A stretch of DNA of 64,000 nt, taken from Pseudomonas parakoreensis (lineage in GTDB: Bacteria; Pseudomonadota; Gammaproteobacteria; Pseudomonadales; Pseudomonadaceae). Under the pieces are notes generated by a model that did not search any database, was not told where the DNA came from, and saw only the letters and a program-made list of their open reading frames with translations. The position numbers and the translations under genes were made by a program. This document shows positions 46,545 through 55,828 of this stretch, in pieces. The DNA is taken from positions 186,001 through 250,000 of the forward strand of contig NZ_BQHY01000006.1 of assembly GCF_021602155.1 (NCBI RefSeq), given 5' to 3'. Position 1 is the first letter of the stretch. Every line of letters starts with the position of its first letter.

Positions 46545-46709
46545 ATGAGCAAAAAGCCATCAAAACATGGCCCGAACAAGGCCAAATCCATCGTCGCCCA
46601 ACCCCTGTTCCGCAGCCGCCAGGAACGACCGTCCAAGGGCAAAGGCAGCTACCGCCGCGAAGCCTTCCAGTCTGACAGCTGGGAGGCTTCTTACTTTCTG
46701 GCTGCCTGA
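46545..46709 (+). CDS. arfA: Alternative ribosome-rescue factor ArfA
   Basis: A 54-residue protein with the ArfA core: AQPLFRSRQERPSKGKGSYR, then a conserved WEAS. ArfA binds stalled ribosomes and recruits RF2 when tmRNA is short. The ATG at 46545 is preceded by GAGAGAA; longer frames upstream start inside the REPIN. The 3' part of the reading frame contains a 12-bp RNA hairpin (46659-46690). In E. coli and relatives such a hairpin is cut by RNase III or stops transcription, so ArfA is made from non-stop mRNA and cleared by tmRNA unless that system fails. Confidence 0.88.
   Translation: MSKKPSKHGPNKAKSIVAQPLFRSRQERPSKGKGSYRREAFQSDSWEASYFLAA
46659..46690 (+). promoter_or_regulatory. Intragenic hairpin of arfA mRNA
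   Basis: GAAGCCTTCCAG (46659-46670) pairs with CTGGGAGGCTTC (46679-46690): 12 bp with one G-U pair and an 8-base loop, inside the coding sequence and before the stop at 46707. TTACTTTCT follows, weakly like a terminator tail. Confidence 0.75.
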
Positions 46710-46770
46710 AGCGCAGTACCCCCCGGTCATGTTAAGGTCTGTACCTGAATCGTATCCCCTGGAACCGTGC

Positions 46771-48093
46771 ATGCCCTTTCGTCTTTCCCGTCGTTGGCCC
46801 GTTCGCCAACTGATCGCTGCCTCCAGCTTCATTTTGCTTGTCGCCTGCGCGGAAAAACCTACCGCCGCCGATGCGCAACCTCTCCAAGCCGCCCCTGTCG
46901 CAACAGCCCCGGCAATCATCCCGCCGGTAGTGCCGTCCGCCGACCCTCTTGATCTTCAGCCCACCCAGACCTTTGCCGAATGGCAGGCCGGTTTCCGCAA
47001 GGATGCCCTGGCGGCCGGGATCCGCGCCGAGCTGTTCGATCGCGCGTTTGCCAATGTCAGCTTCGATGCCAGCGTGATCAAGGCCGACCGCAGCCAGCCG
47101 GAGTTCTCACGTCCGGTGTGGGAATACCTCGACGGCGCCCTCTCGCCACTGCGAGTGCGCAAGGGCCAGGCGCTGATCAGTCAGTACGCCGACATCCTGC
47201 AAAGCATCGAACAGCGATATGGCGTCGATCGTCAGGCACTGGTGTCGGTGTGGGGCATGGAAAGCAATTTCGGCCAGTTCCAGGGCACCAAGTCAGTGAT
47301 CAACTCGCTGGCGACCCTGGCCTACGAAGGTCGTCGTCCGGGCTTTGCCCATGCGCAACTGATTGCGGCGCTGCAGATCCTGCAACAGGGCGATATCACC
47401 CCAGAGAAGATGTTGGGCTCGTGGGCCGGTGCGATGGGCCAGACCCAGTTTATTCCGACCACCTACAATACCCACGCGGTGGATTTCGACGGTGACGGTC
47501 GCCGCGACATCTGGGGCAGCCCGGCCGATGCTCTGGCCTCTACCGCGCACTACCTGCAAAGCTCCGGCTGGCAGCGTGGTCAACCGTGGGGCTTCGAAGT
47601 GCAATTGCCGAGCAGCTTCAACTACACCCTGGCCGATGGCGCGATTCGCAAAACTGTCGCCGAATGGCGTCAACTGGGCGTGAGCCTGCCCAATGGCAGT
47701 CAGGCACCGGCCGGCTCGGAACAATTGTCCGCCGCCCTGCTGCTACCAGCCGGTTATCGTGGCCCGGCGTTTCTGATCCTCGACAACTTCCGGGCGATCC
47801 TCAAATACAACAACTCGTCGTCCTATGCACTGGCGGTGAGCCTGTTGTCCGAGCGCTTCAATGGCGCTGGCCTGATCAACGGCACGTGGCCGAAAGATGA
47901 TCTGCCACTGAGCCGTACCGAGCGTATCGAATTGCAGACCCTGCTGAGCGCACGCAATTACGATGCAGGCACGGCTGACGGGATCATCGGCGCCAATACG
48001 CGCAAGGCGATCCGCAGTGCCCAGCAGGCGTTTGGCTGGCCCGCGGACGGGTACCCGACGCATAAGTTGCTTGAGAGCCTGCGTACTCAATAA
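46771..48093 (+). CDS. Lytic murein transglycosylase, MltB family, with peptidoglycan-binding domain
   Basis: A 440-residue lipoprotein from the ATG at 46771. The signal ends in LVAC (Cys-26). The SLT_2/MltB catalytic domain spans about 60-360 with the catalytic Glu in VSVWGMESNFGQFQG, then GAMGQTQFIPTTYNTHAVDF and DALASTAHYLQSSGW. A PG_binding_1 domain ends the protein (YDAGTADGIIGANTRKAIRS). It cuts glycan strands at the outer membrane, forming anhydro-muropeptides. It is a paralogue of the MltB at 53658 but carries an extra binding domain. Confidence 0.9.
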   Translation: MPFRLSRRWPVRQLIAASSFILLVACAEKPTAADAQPLQAAPVATAPAIIPPVVPSADPLDLQPTQTFAEWQAGFRKDALAAGIRAELFDRAFANVSFDASVIKADRSQPEFSRPVWEYLDGALSPLRVRKGQALISQYADILQSIEQRYGVDRQALVSVWGMESNFGQFQGTKSVINSLATLAYEGRRPGFAHAQLIAALQILQQGDITPEKMLGSWAGAMGQTQFIPTTYNTHAVDFDGDGRRDIWGSPADALASTAHYLQSSGWQRGQPWGFEVQLPSSFNYTLADGAIRKTVAEWRQLGVSLPNGSQAPAGSEQLSAALLLPAGYRGPAFLILDNFRAILKYNNSSSYALAVSLLSERFNGAGLINGTWPKDDLPLSRTERIELQTLLSARNYDAGTADGIIGANTRKAIRSAQQAFGWPADGYPTHKLLESLRTQ

Positions 48094-48102
48094 AGCAAAA
48101 TC

Positions 48103-48181
48103 AAAAGATCGCAGCCTTCGGCAGCTCCAACAGGGTATGTAGCAATCCCATACAGGAGCTGCCGAACGCTGCGATCTTTTT
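48103..48181. repeat. REPIN, AAAAGATCGCAGCCTTCGGC class
   Basis: Arms AAAGATCGCAGCCTTCGGCA and its near-complement ending AACGCTGCGATCTTTTTG. It lies between convergent genes and may serve as a terminator for both. Confidence 0.82.
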
Positions 48182-48195
48182 GCGTCACCCGAGCA

Positions 48196-49143
48196 TTATC
48201 GGGTGACCACATCCTGCTCCAGCATCAACTCCTTCTTCCCTGCATCCAAGCGAACCAGCGCCCCCATCGGCAGGGTCAGGTTCGGATCACAATGCCCGCT
48301 GCGCCACCCCGACAGCACCGGAATCCGCAACGGCTCGAACGTCTGCTTGAGCAGACGGTTCAACGCATCGATATCGACCCCGGCCACATCACCGACCAGC
48401 ACCCCGCGCAATCGGGCCAGTTTGCCGGCCAGACGCATCTGCGTGAGCAAACGGTCGATGCGATACAGCGGCTCGTTGACGTCCTCGATCAGCAGAATCA
48501 CCCCTTCCACGTCGATTTCATAAGGCGTCCCCAGCGTCGAGGCAATCATCGCCAGATTGCCGCCGAGCAAGCGCCCGTGAGCGATGCCCGGTTCGACCGT
48601 GGTCAACGGATAAGCCACTGGATGGCTCAGCACACTGCCCGCCTTCAACTGACCGCGCAGCATGGCGAAGAATGAGGTGACCGTCGGTGGTTCCTTGTCG
48701 CCCAACAGATCGGCGTTGAGCAGCGGGCCGTGGAAGGTCACGAACCCGGCGTAGCGACTGATTGCCAGATGCAGCGCGGTGATGTCGCTGTAGCCGACAA
48801 ACGGCTTGGCGTGACGACTCAGCAGGTCGTAATCGATCCGGTCCAGCAAGCGCGGCGTACCGTAGCCGCCACGCAGGCAGATGATCGCGTCGACTTCTGA
48901 GTCGGCGAATGCCGCGTGCAGGTCATGGAGGCGTACGTCATCGCTGCCGGCCAGATAGCCATCCTTCTCGTAGACACCGGGGAACACCTTCAGCGCATAA
49001 CCGCGGGTGCGCATCCACTGCACAGCCTTTTGCGTGTCCAGCGCGCCGGGGCCGGCGGGGGCGATCACGCCGATCAGCCCTTCGGATGGCAGCGCCGGTA
49101 CGGGTTTATGCGGAAAAAGGCTGTGGGTCGGTCGAACGGTCAT
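48196..49143 (-). CDS. ldcA: LD-carboxypeptidase (LdcA-type)
   Basis: A 315-residue serine peptidase of family S66. The nucleophile is the Ser in FVGYSDITALHLA; the Glu and His of the triad fall in LIEDVNEPLYRIDR and in the C-terminal GHCDPNLTLPMGA. The ATG at 49143 has AGGGAG just upstream; the one at 49170 does not. It removes the terminal D-Ala from tetrapeptides during murein recycling, cleaning up products of the transglycosylases nearby. Cytoplasmic. Confidence 0.9.
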   Translation of the reverse strand: MTVRPTHSLFPHKPVPALPSEGLIGVIAPAGPGALDTQKAVQWMRTRGYALKVFPGVYEKDGYLAGSDDVRLHDLHAAFADSEVDAIICLRGGYGTPRLLDRIDYDLLSRHAKPFVGYSDITALHLAISRYAGFVTFHGPLLNADLLGDKEPPTVTSFFAMLRGQLKAGSVLSHPVAYPLTTVEPGIAHGRLLGGNLAMIASTLGTPYEIDVEGVILLIEDVNEPLYRIDRLLTQMRLAGKLARLRGVLVGDVAGVDIDALNRLLKQTFEPLRIPVLSGWRSGHCDPNLTLPMGALVRLDAGKKELMLEQDVVTR

Positions 49144-49222
49144 CCATGGTCTCCCTGTGAACTCATGCACACACAGTAGTCAGGTACAAAGACAAACAAA
49201 AGAGTGCGCGGCAGGCGCAAAC

Positions 49223-49249
49223 AAAAATACCCGCCGAGGCGGGTATTTT
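49223..49249 (-). terminator. Rho-independent terminator after lipA
   Basis: AAAATACCCGCC-GAG-GCGGGTATTTT; on the minus strand it continues with TTTTTGTTT. It lies 22 bp past the lipA stop and separates the lipoate genes from ldcA. Confidence 0.85.
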
Positions 49250-49270
49250 CGCAAAGCGCTCAGCGCCGGA

Positions 49271-50293
49271 TCAGGAACCGAGCAGCTCGGCCTTGACCAG
49301 TTTCGCCTGCTCATCGGCGTGGTACGACGAACGTACCAGCGGACCGGAAGCGACGTTCTTGAAGCCCATCTTGTAGCCTTCTTCGGCGAACCAGGCGAAG
49401 GTGTCCGGGTGCACGAAACGCTGCACCGGCAAGTGGCTGCGGGACGGTTGCAGGTACTGGCCCAGCGTCAGCATGTCGATGTCGTGTTCACGCATGCGCT
49501 TCATGACTTCGATGACTTCGTCGTCGGTCTCGCCCAGACCCAGCATCAGGCCGGATTTGGTCGGAATGTGCGGCATCATCTGCTTGAAACGCTGCAGCAG
49601 GGTCAACGACCACTGGTAGTCCGAACCCGGACGCGCAGCCTTGTACAGGCGCGGCACGGTTTCCAGGTTGTGGTTGAACACATCCGGCGGCTCGGCGGCA
49701 GTGATTTCCAGGGCGATGTCCATGCGGCCACGGTAGTCCGGGACCAGGGTTTCCAGTTGTACATTCGGCGACAGCTTGCGGATTTCGCGAATGCAGTCGG
49801 CAAAGTGCTGGGCACCGCCGTCACGCAGGTCGTCGCGGTCAACCGAGGTGATCACCACGTACTTGAGTTTCAGATCGGCGATGGCGATGGCCAGGCTTTC
49901 CGGCTCGTTGACGTCCAGTGGTTTCGGACGACCGTGGCCAACATCGCAGAACGGGCAACGACGGGTGCAGATGTCACCCATGATCATGAAGGTCGCGGTG
50001 CCGCCGGAGAAGCACTCGCCCAGGTTCGGGCAGGACGCTTCTTCACAGACGCTGTGCAATTTGTGTTTGCGCAGCAGGCTCTTGATCCGGTCGACTTCCG
50101 GCGAAACCGGAATGCGTACGCGAATCCAGTCGGGCTTCTTCGGCAGTTCGGTGGTCGGAATGATCTTTACCGGGATGCGTGCAACCTTCTCGGCGCCGCG
50201 CAGCTTGACGCCGGCTTCAACCTTGGGACGCGGGGCCGGGCGCTCGGTCACGTCGAGCGTCGGGATCATGGTTTGCACTGCATCAGTAGTCAT
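49271..50293 (-). CDS. lipA: Lipoyl synthase
   Basis: A 340-residue radical-SAM enzyme with two iron-sulfur sites: the auxiliary cluster motif [13 protein letters not shown] and the radical-SAM motif [13 protein letters not shown]. The Arg-Ser-Ser-Tyr needed at the C-terminus is present (RSSYHADEQ). It inserts two sulfurs into octanoyl chains on lipoyl domains, acting after LipB. The gene starts 1 bp after the lipB stop. Confidence 0.97.
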   Translation of the reverse strand: MTTDAVQTMIPTLDVTERPAPRPKVEAGVKLRGAEKVARIPVKIIPTTELPKKPDWIRVRIPVSPEVDRIKSLLRKHKLHSVCEEASCPNLGECFSGGTATFMIMGDICTRRCPFCDVGHGRPKPLDVNEPESLAIAIADLKLKYVVITSVDRDDLRDGGAQHFADCIREIRKLSPNVQLETLVPDYRGRMDIALEITAAEPPDVFNHNLETVPRLYKAARPGSDYQWSLTLLQRFKQMMPHIPTKSGLMLGLGETDDEVIEVMKRMREHDIDMLTLGQYLQPSRSHLPVQRFVHPDTFAWFAEEGYKMGFKNVASGPLVRSSYHADEQAKLVKAELLGS

Positions 50294-50294
50294 A

Positions 50295-50942
50295 TCAGTC
50301 GATTCCGCCCGTCAGGGTCGTCTGCTCAGCATAGTCGAGGTGTTTGACGAGCTGCGCGCGCAGCCGGGCACTTACCTCGGCAAATTCAATCGATCCTGCG
50401 TGATCGCTCAGCTGGGTCATCGCCAGCCCGGCATAGCCGCAGGGATTAATCCGTCGAAACGGTTCCAGGTTCATATCCACGTTCAAGGCCAGGCCATGAA
50501 AGGAGCAACCGTGGCGAATCCGCAAACCCAGAGAAGCGATTTTCGCTCCGTCGACGTAGACGCCGGGAGCATCTGGCTTGGCGGCGGCGGTGACGCCGTA
50601 GCTGGCCAGCAGTTCGATCAGGCACTGTTCCATGCGCGTGACCAGATCACGTACGCCGAAACCCAGCTTGCGCACATCCAGCAACAGGTAGGCGACCAAC
50701 TGGCCCGGGCCATGATAAGTCACTTGCCCGCCGCGATCGACCTGTACTACCGGGGTATCACCCGGCAGCAGCAGGTGTTCGGCCTTGCCGGCCTGACCCT
50801 GGGTGAACACCGGAGGGTGCTCGACCAGCCAGATTTCGTCGGCGGCATTGCTGCCGCGTTCGTTGGTGAAGCGTTGCATGGCATGCCAGACCGGCTCGTA
50901 AGCCATCTGGCCAAGTTCGCGAAAGCCCAGCGTGCCCGGCAT
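50295..50942 (-). CDS. lipB: Octanoyltransferase LipB
   Basis: A 215-residue enzyme that moves octanoyl from ACP to lipoyl domains. The catalytic Cys is in [15 protein letters not shown] and the Lys-region in [15 protein letters not shown]; the [11 protein letters not shown] and [19 protein letters not shown] blocks are typical. The ATG at 50942 overlaps the upstream ybeD-like stop as TGATG; a GTG one codon earlier is possible. It is coupled with ybeD before it and lipA after it. Confidence 0.96.
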   Translation of the reverse strand: MPGTLGFRELGQMAYEPVWHAMQRFTNERGSNAADEIWLVEHPPVFTQGQAGKAEHLLLPGDTPVVQVDRGGQVTYHGPGQLVAYLLLDVRKLGFGVRDLVTRMEQCLIELLASYGVTAAAKPDAPGVYVDGAKIASLGLRIRHGCSFHGLALNVDMNLEPFRRINPCGYAGLAMTQLSDHAGSIEFAEVSARLRAQLVKHLDYAEQTTLTGGID

Positions 50943-51217
50943 CACAACACCATGTGCACGAAACCGGAAGCCCGCAGTTCGCTGTTGATGTTGTACAGCT
51001 GATCCTGGTCTGTCGCGACGATGTGCAACTGGATGGTGGTGTACTTGCCGTTGCTGCTTTGACGCTCGTCGATGCGCTCATCATTGATGGTCGCGTGTTT
51101 CTTGACGATGTCGATGATCTTGTCTTTGTTGCCGACGCCCGTATCGCTGATCACCTTAATCGGATAATCAGTTTGCGGAAATTCGATCTTTGGCGCCTTT
51201 ACTTCGGTATCGGTCAT
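50942..51217 (-). CDS. ybeD: YbeD family protein (DUF493)
   Basis: A 91-residue protein: [20 protein letters not shown] at 16-35 and [20 protein letters not shown] further on, ending [12 protein letters not shown]493/YbeD has an ACT-like fold, which suggests ligand-binding regulation; its place next to lipB suggests a link with lipoate metabolism that has not been shown. The ATG at 51217 is used because the sequence upstream is not conserved in character. Confidence 0.93.
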   Translation of the reverse strand: MTDTEVKAPKIEFPQTDYPIKVISDTGVGNKDKIIDIVKKHATINDERIDERQSSNGKYTTIQLHIVATDQDQLYNINSELRASGFVHMVL

Positions 51218-51255
51218 GGCGTAACGGCCTCTAGAGCGCAAGCCGTGGTAACGCA

Positions 51256-51288
51256 CATGGCCCCGCACCGGAACGGGGCGGGGCCATG
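51256..51288. terminator. Stem-loop between dacC and ybeD
   Basis: CATGGCCCCGC and GCGGGGCCATG form an 11-bp stem with an 11-base loop. It has no T run on either strand. It lies 15 bp past the dacC stop and probably weakens read-through into ybeD-lipB-lipA. Confidence 0.45.
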
Positions 51289-51302
51289 CAGGTCAACACA
51301 AA

Positions 51303-52460
51303 TCAGTTGAACAAGCCGTAGAAGAATAGACGGATGCTATCCCACATGCGGCGGAAGATACCACCCTCCTCGACAGCGTCCAGAGCGATCAGGTCGGCGC
51401 TGTGCACCACCTTGTCGTCCAGTTTCACTTCGACTTTACCGATCACGTCGCCCTTGGCGATTGGCGCGGTCAGTTGCGGGTTCATGGTCATGCTGGCAGC
51501 GAGTTTTTTCAGCTGGCCTTTTGGCAGGGTCATGGTCAGATCCTCAGCCAGGCCGGCCTTGACCTGGCTGGTGGTGCCTTTCCACACCGGGGCCTGAGCC
51601 AGTTCGGTGCCCTTCTGGTAGAAGGTCTGGGTTTCGAAGAAGCGGAAGCCGTAGGTCAGCAGCTTCTGGGTTTCAGCGGCGCGGGCCACTTCGCTGTTGG
51701 TGCCGAACACCACAGCAATCAGACGTTGGCCGTCACGTACAGCCGAGGACACCATGCAGTAGCCGGCTTCGTCGGTGTGACCGGTTTTCAGACCGTCAAC
51801 GGTCTTGTCGCGCCACAGCAGCAGGTTGCGGTTAGGCTGCTTGATGCCGTTCCAGAAGAACTCTTTCTGCGAGTAGATCGCGTAGTGAGCCGGGTCTTCG
51901 TGGATGATCGCACGGGCCAGGATCGCCATGTCGTGAGCCGACGAGTAGTGCTCAGGGTTCGGCAGACCGGTCGGGTTCATGAAGTGCGAGTTGGTCATGC
52001 CCAGATCGGCGACCGTCTTGTTCATCAGGTCGGCGAACGCGTCTTCGCTGCCGGCGATGTGCTCGGACAGCGCCACGCTGGCGTCGTTGCCGGACTGAAT
52101 GATGATGCCGTGCAGCAGGTCGCTGACGGTCACTTGCGAGCCGACCTTGATGAACATCCGCGAACCGCCGGTACGCCAGGCGTTTTCGCTGACGGTCACC
52201 GGGTCGTTCTCACCGATCTGGCCGCGACGGATTTCCAGCGTAGCGATGTACGCGGTCATCAGTTTGGTCAGGCTGGCTGGCGGCAGACGCTGGTCACCGT
52301 TGTTCTCCACCAGCACGTTGCCGCTGCTGGCGTCCATGAGCACGTAGGCTTTTGCAGCCAGTTGAGGTGGCGACGGCATCATCTCGGCCGCGAAGGCGGC
52401 TGGCGAGAGGAGCAGCGGGACTAGCAGACACAGGCGTTTGGCAAAGGTGGTGATGTTCAT
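51303..52460 (-). CDS. dacC: D-alanyl-D-alanine carboxypeptidase (PBP5/6 type)
   Basis: A 385-residue penicillin-binding protein. A signal peptide (cleavage after AAFAA) is followed by S63-L-T-K66 (catalytic), S123-G-N125, and K225-T-G227, the three class C motifs, then a C-terminal PBP5_C domain and an amphipathic tail (WDSIRLFFYGLFN) that anchors it to the inner membrane. It trims pentapeptides. In Pseudomonas it is next to rlpA and mltB, as here. It is named dacA in some genomes. Confidence 0.94.
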   Translation of the reverse strand: MNITTFAKRLCLLVPLLLSPAAFAAEMMPSPPQLAAKAYVLMDASSGNVLVENNGDQRLPPASLTKLMTAYIATLEIRRGQIGENDPVTVSENAWRTGGSRMFIKVGSQVTVSDLLHGIIIQSGNDASVALSEHIAGSEDAFADLMNKTVADLGMTNSHFMNPTGLPNPEHYSSAHDMAILARAIIHEDPAHYAIYSQKEFFWNGIKQPNRNLLLWRDKTVDGLKTGHTDEAGYCMVSSAVRDGQRLIAVVFGTNSEVARAAETQKLLTYGFRFFETQTFYQKGTELAQAPVWKGTTSQVKAGLAEDLTMTLPKGQLKKLAASMTMNPQLTAPIAKGDVIGKVEVKLDDKVVHSADLIALDAVEEGGIFRRMWDSIRLFFYGLFN

Positions 52461-52647
52461 CCGTCTCTCGAAATCGCTAATGGAAACTTGCCCGAAGGCA
52501 AAACTATTCAGACAGCCTTCTAACGGGCCATCGCGTGTTCAGTTGCTCACTCCAGTCACCCTTGCCGGGCTTTTGTTCTTCGACGAGCCAACAACCTGGT
52601 CCACCCCCAAAAACCGCAAGTGAACCGTCAATCAAGTGCTACGTTTC

Positions 52648-53658
52648 TTACTCGGTGACCACGCTCGGCGAGCCGAGATTGGCCAGGCGTACACTGTTCT
52701 GCACCTGGGCGATTTCACCCGGCGAACCGATCGGCCCCAGGCGTACCCGGTGCAGGGTCTGCTGATTGCGCACGATCGAGCTGATGAACACCGGAGCGCT
52801 CACCATCCCGCTGAGCTTCGACCTCAGGAGTTCTGCAGCGTCCGGGTTGGCGAACGCGCCCACCTGCAGATACTGGCCAGACGCTGGTGCAGAAGCGTTT
52901 TTTTTTGCGCTGATCTGTACAGGGACAGTGTCAGAGGCATGTTGTTGCGGCGGCGGGGTCCACTGCTCGATGGTACCGGCCGACGCCGTGATCACCGGGG
53001 CGCTATTCTGCGCGACTTGCGGCTCGTTGAGCATCAGCGGCGCCGGACGGCCCTTGGCGGCCCACCATTGTTGCGGATCGATACCTTCGACCTTGACCCG
53101 CGCGGTGCCGATTTCGGCATAACCGAGCTTCTTCGCGGCCGCGTAGGACAAGTCGATGATCCGGTCCGAATAGAACGGCCCGCGATCATTGACCCGCAGG
53201 ATCACGCTCCGGTTGTTGTCCAGATTGGTCACACGCACGTAACTGGGCAGTGGCAGAGTCTTGTGGGCGGCACTCATGCCGTACAGGTCATACACTTCGC
53301 CGTTGGCGGTGTTCTGCCCGTGGAACTTGGTGCCGTACCAGGAAGCGGTGCCCGAGGCGACGTAGGTCTTGGATTCCTGCAACGGGAAATAGGTCTTGCC
53401 CAGCACGGTGTACGGGTTGGCCTTGTAAGGACCGGTGTGCAGGGTCGGCGTGGCGTCGGGGATGCGCGAAACATCGACATCCCACCACGGCGCGCCATCT
53501 TTGTGCGCGCGGTTGATGTCCAGCCCCGGCTGCGCACGCACCGCAGTGGACGGGGTCTTCTGGGTCGGCGCGCGGCTGGTCGAACAGCTGGCGACCAGCA
53601 CCGCCAACGCGGCGAATGCCACCAGCTTCAGGGGTTTATTGATAGGCAATGCCCGCAT
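52648..53658 (-). CDS. rlpA: Septal lytic transglycosylase RlpA
   Basis: A 336-residue lipoprotein: lipobox VASC (Cys-25), a double-psi beta-barrel domain (about 100-190; GTASWYGTKFHGQNTANGE and LRVNDRGPFYSDRIIDLS) and a C-terminal SPOR domain (LQVGAFANPDAAELLRSKL). In P. aeruginosa RlpA cuts glycan strands lacking stem peptides at the septum, so it needs prior amidase action. The ATG overlaps the mltB stop by 1 bp (TAATG). A 187-bp gap with no clear hairpin separates it from dacC. Confidence 0.94.
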   Translation of the reverse strand: MRALPINKPLKLVAFAALAVLVASCSTSRAPTQKTPSTAVRAQPGLDINRAHKDGAPWWDVDVSRIPDATPTLHTGPYKANPYTVLGKTYFPLQESKTYVASGTASWYGTKFHGQNTANGEVYDLYGMSAAHKTLPLPSYVRVTNLDNNRSVILRVNDRGPFYSDRIIDLSYAAAKKLGYAEIGTARVKVEGIDPQQWWAAKGRPAPLMLNEPQVAQNSAPVITASAGTIEQWTPPPQQHASDTVPVQISAKKNASAPASGQYLQVGAFANPDAAELLRSKLSGMVSAPVFISSIVRNQQTLHRVRLGPIGSPGEIAQVQNSVRLANLGSPSVVTE

Positions 53659-54668
53659 TACTTGACGCCCCGTGCTTTTACCAGCTCTTCAGACAGTTGA
53701 TGTACGGCCATGGCGTACATCACGCTGCGGTTATAACGCGTGATCGCGTAGAAATTCTTCAGGCCCATCCAGTATTCAGGGCCGTTGTCGCCTTCGAGGC
53801 GAAATGCAGTAACCGGCATATCATCGCGCAGCGCATCATGACTTGACCAGCCCAGCGCCCGCAACTCTCCAACCGTTTTCGTCGGCTCGATGCCGGTGGT
53901 CAGACCTTCGTCGACCTGTTCGCCGCGCACGTCGGCGCGGCTCACCACCGGTTCCCCGGCGACCCAGCCGTGACGCTTGAAATAGCTGGCCACGCTGCCG
54001 ATCGCATCATCCGGATTGGTCCAGATATTGATGTGACCGTCACCGTCAAAATCCACCGCATAGGCGCGAAAGCTGCTCGGCATGAATTGCGGCAAGCCCA
54101 TCGCCCCGGCGTACGAGCCCTTGAGGGTCAATGGATCGACCTGTTCCTCACGGGCCAGCAGCAGGAACTCACGCAATTCCTTGCGGAAAAATTCGGCACG
54201 GGGAGGATAGTCGAATCCGAGCGTGGACAATGCATCAATCACCCGGTAATTGCCGGTATTGCGTCCGAAAAAGGTCTCGACGCCGATGATCGACACGATG
54301 ACTTGTGCCGGTACGCCGTATTCCTGCTCGGCACGGGCCAGTACGGCCTCGTGCTGGCGCCAGAAGTCCACACCACGGGCGATGCGCGCGTCGGTGATGA
54401 ACATCGGGCGATATTCTTTCCACTGTTTGACCCGCTCGGCGGGCTTGGAGATGGCGTCGAGAATCGCCTGCTTGCGCTGGGCCTCGCGGAACACGGCCAT
54501 CAGTTGCTCGCCGGCAAAACCGTAGTCGCGGGTCATTTCGCCGACGAATTCAGCCACCTGTGGCGAGCCTTCGTAATCGCCGGCCAGCACTTCCTGCGCG
54601 CTGCCAAGGATGCCGACCAGGCCGACCCACGGCGCGTAACGAGTCGCCCAGCTGCGCATGACTTGCAT
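53658..54668 (-). CDS. mltB: Membrane-bound lytic transglycosylase MltB/SltB1
   Basis: A 336-residue protein from the ATG at 54668 (AAGGTGA about 10 bp upstream; the frame opens at 54704 inside rodA). An N-terminal signal-like segment is followed by the SLT_2 domain: VIVSIIGVETFFGRNTGNYR with the catalytic Glu, AMGLPQFMPSSFRAYAVDFD and DAIGSVASYFKRHGW. There is no lipobox and no peptidoglycan-binding domain, which suits the soluble SltB1 form of P. aeruginosa. It is part of the mrdA-rodA-mltB-rlpA elongation cluster. Confidence 0.92.
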   Translation of the reverse strand: MQVMRSWATRYAPWVGLVGILGSAQEVLAGDYEGSPQVAEFVGEMTRDYGFAGEQLMAVFREAQRKQAILDAISKPAERVKQWKEYRPMFITDARIARGVDFWRQHEAVLARAEQEYGVPAQVIVSIIGVETFFGRNTGNYRVIDALSTLGFDYPPRAEFFRKELREFLLLAREEQVDPLTLKGSYAGAMGLPQFMPSSFRAYAVDFDGDGHINIWTNPDDAIGSVASYFKRHGWVAGEPVVSRADVRGEQVDEGLTTGIEPTKTVGELRALGWSSHDALRDDMPVTAFRLEGDNGPEYWMGLKNFYAITRYNRSVMYAMAVHQLSEELVKARGVK

Positions 54669-54685
54669 TGAACTCTTCACCTTAT

Positions 54686-55828
54686 TCAAACCTGTGCGAT
54701 CCACTTGCGATGCGTATGAATCGACATCAAAACCCCAAACGCTGACAGCAGTGTCACCAGCGAAGTTCCTCCGTAGCTAATGAAGGGCAACGGCACCCCC
54801 ACCACCGGCAACAGGCCACTGACCATACCGATGTTGACGAAAACGTAAACAAAAAACGTCATGGTCAACGCACCGGCGAGCAATTTGCCGAACAGCGTCT
54901 GCGCCTGGGCGGTGATCACCAGGCCGCGACCGATCAGCAACAGATAGATCAGCAGCAGCGCGCAGATGCCGACCAGACCAAACTCTTCGCCGAGTACCGC
55001 GATGATGAAGTCGGTATGGCTCTCCGGCAGAAAGTCCAGGTGCGACTGGGTGCCCAGCAGCCAGCCCTTGCCGAACACGCCGCCGGAACCGATCGCGGCT
55101 TTCGACTGGATGATGTTCCAGCCAGTGCCCAGTGGATCACTTTCCGGATCGAGGAACGTGAGGATCCGCTGCTTCTGGTAGTCGTGCATGATGAAGAACC
55201 ACATGGCGATCGCCACCGGCACGGCCGCAGCCAGCACGCTGAGGATCCAGCGCCAGCGCAGCCCGCCCATGAACAGCACGAACGCGCCGCCGGCCAGAAT
55301 CAGCAGCGACGTCCCGAGGTCGGGTTGGCGCACGATCAGAATGAACGGCACACCGATCAGCATCAGGCTGATGCCGACGTGCTTGAGCTGCGGCGGCAGC
55401 GTGCGCTTGGACAGATACCAGGCAATCGTTGCCGGCATCAGGATCTTCATGAACTCCGAAGGCTGGAAGCGGATCACTCCGGGGATGTTGATCCAGCGCG
55501 TCGCACCCATGGCGTTGTGGCCCATGATGTCCACCACCATCAGCAGCACCACGCCGACCACATAACCGAGCGGCACCCAGCGGGCCATGAAACGCGGTTC
55601 GAACTGGGCGATGACGATCATCGACACCAGGCCGATGCCGAACGAAGTGGCTTGTTTGCCCAGCAGATCCCAGCTCTTGCCGCTCGCCGAATACAGCACG
55701 AACAGACTGCCCGCGGCGAGAATCAGCAGCAGGATCAACAGCGGGCCATCGATATGCAGACGTTGCAGCAGCGTCGCACGACGACGCATCACATCCTCAC
55801 TGGAGAGCATGCGATCAAAATTATTCAT
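54686..55828 (-). CDS. rodA: Peptidoglycan glycosyltransferase RodA
   Basis: A 380-residue SEDS protein with about ten membrane helices. Typical motifs: RWINIPGVIRFQPSEFMKI, VRQPDLGTSLLILAGG, and GWNIIQSKAAIGSGG then PESHTDFIIAVLGEEFGL, with the C-terminal GVPLPFISYGGTSL. It polymerises lateral-wall glycan together with PBP2. The ATG at 55828 overlaps the mrdA stop (ATGAATAA); a longer form is unlikely. Confidence 0.95.
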   Translation of the reverse strand: MNNFDRMLSSEDVMRRRATLLQRLHIDGPLLILLLILAAGSLFVLYSASGKSWDLLGKQATSFGIGLVSMIVIAQFEPRFMARWVPLGYVVGVVLLMVVDIMGHNAMGATRWINIPGVIRFQPSEFMKILMPATIAWYLSKRTLPPQLKHVGISLMLIGVPFILIVRQPDLGTSLLILAGGAFVLFMGGLRWRWILSVLAAAVPVAIAMWFFIMHDYQKQRILTFLDPESDPLGTGWNIIQSKAAIGSGGVFGKGWLLGTQSHLDFLPESHTDFIIAVLGEEFGLVGICALLLIYLLLIGRGLVITAQAQTLFGKLLAGALTMTFFVYVFVNIGMVSGLLPVVGVPLPFISYGGTSLVTLLSAFGVLMSIHTHRKWIAQV

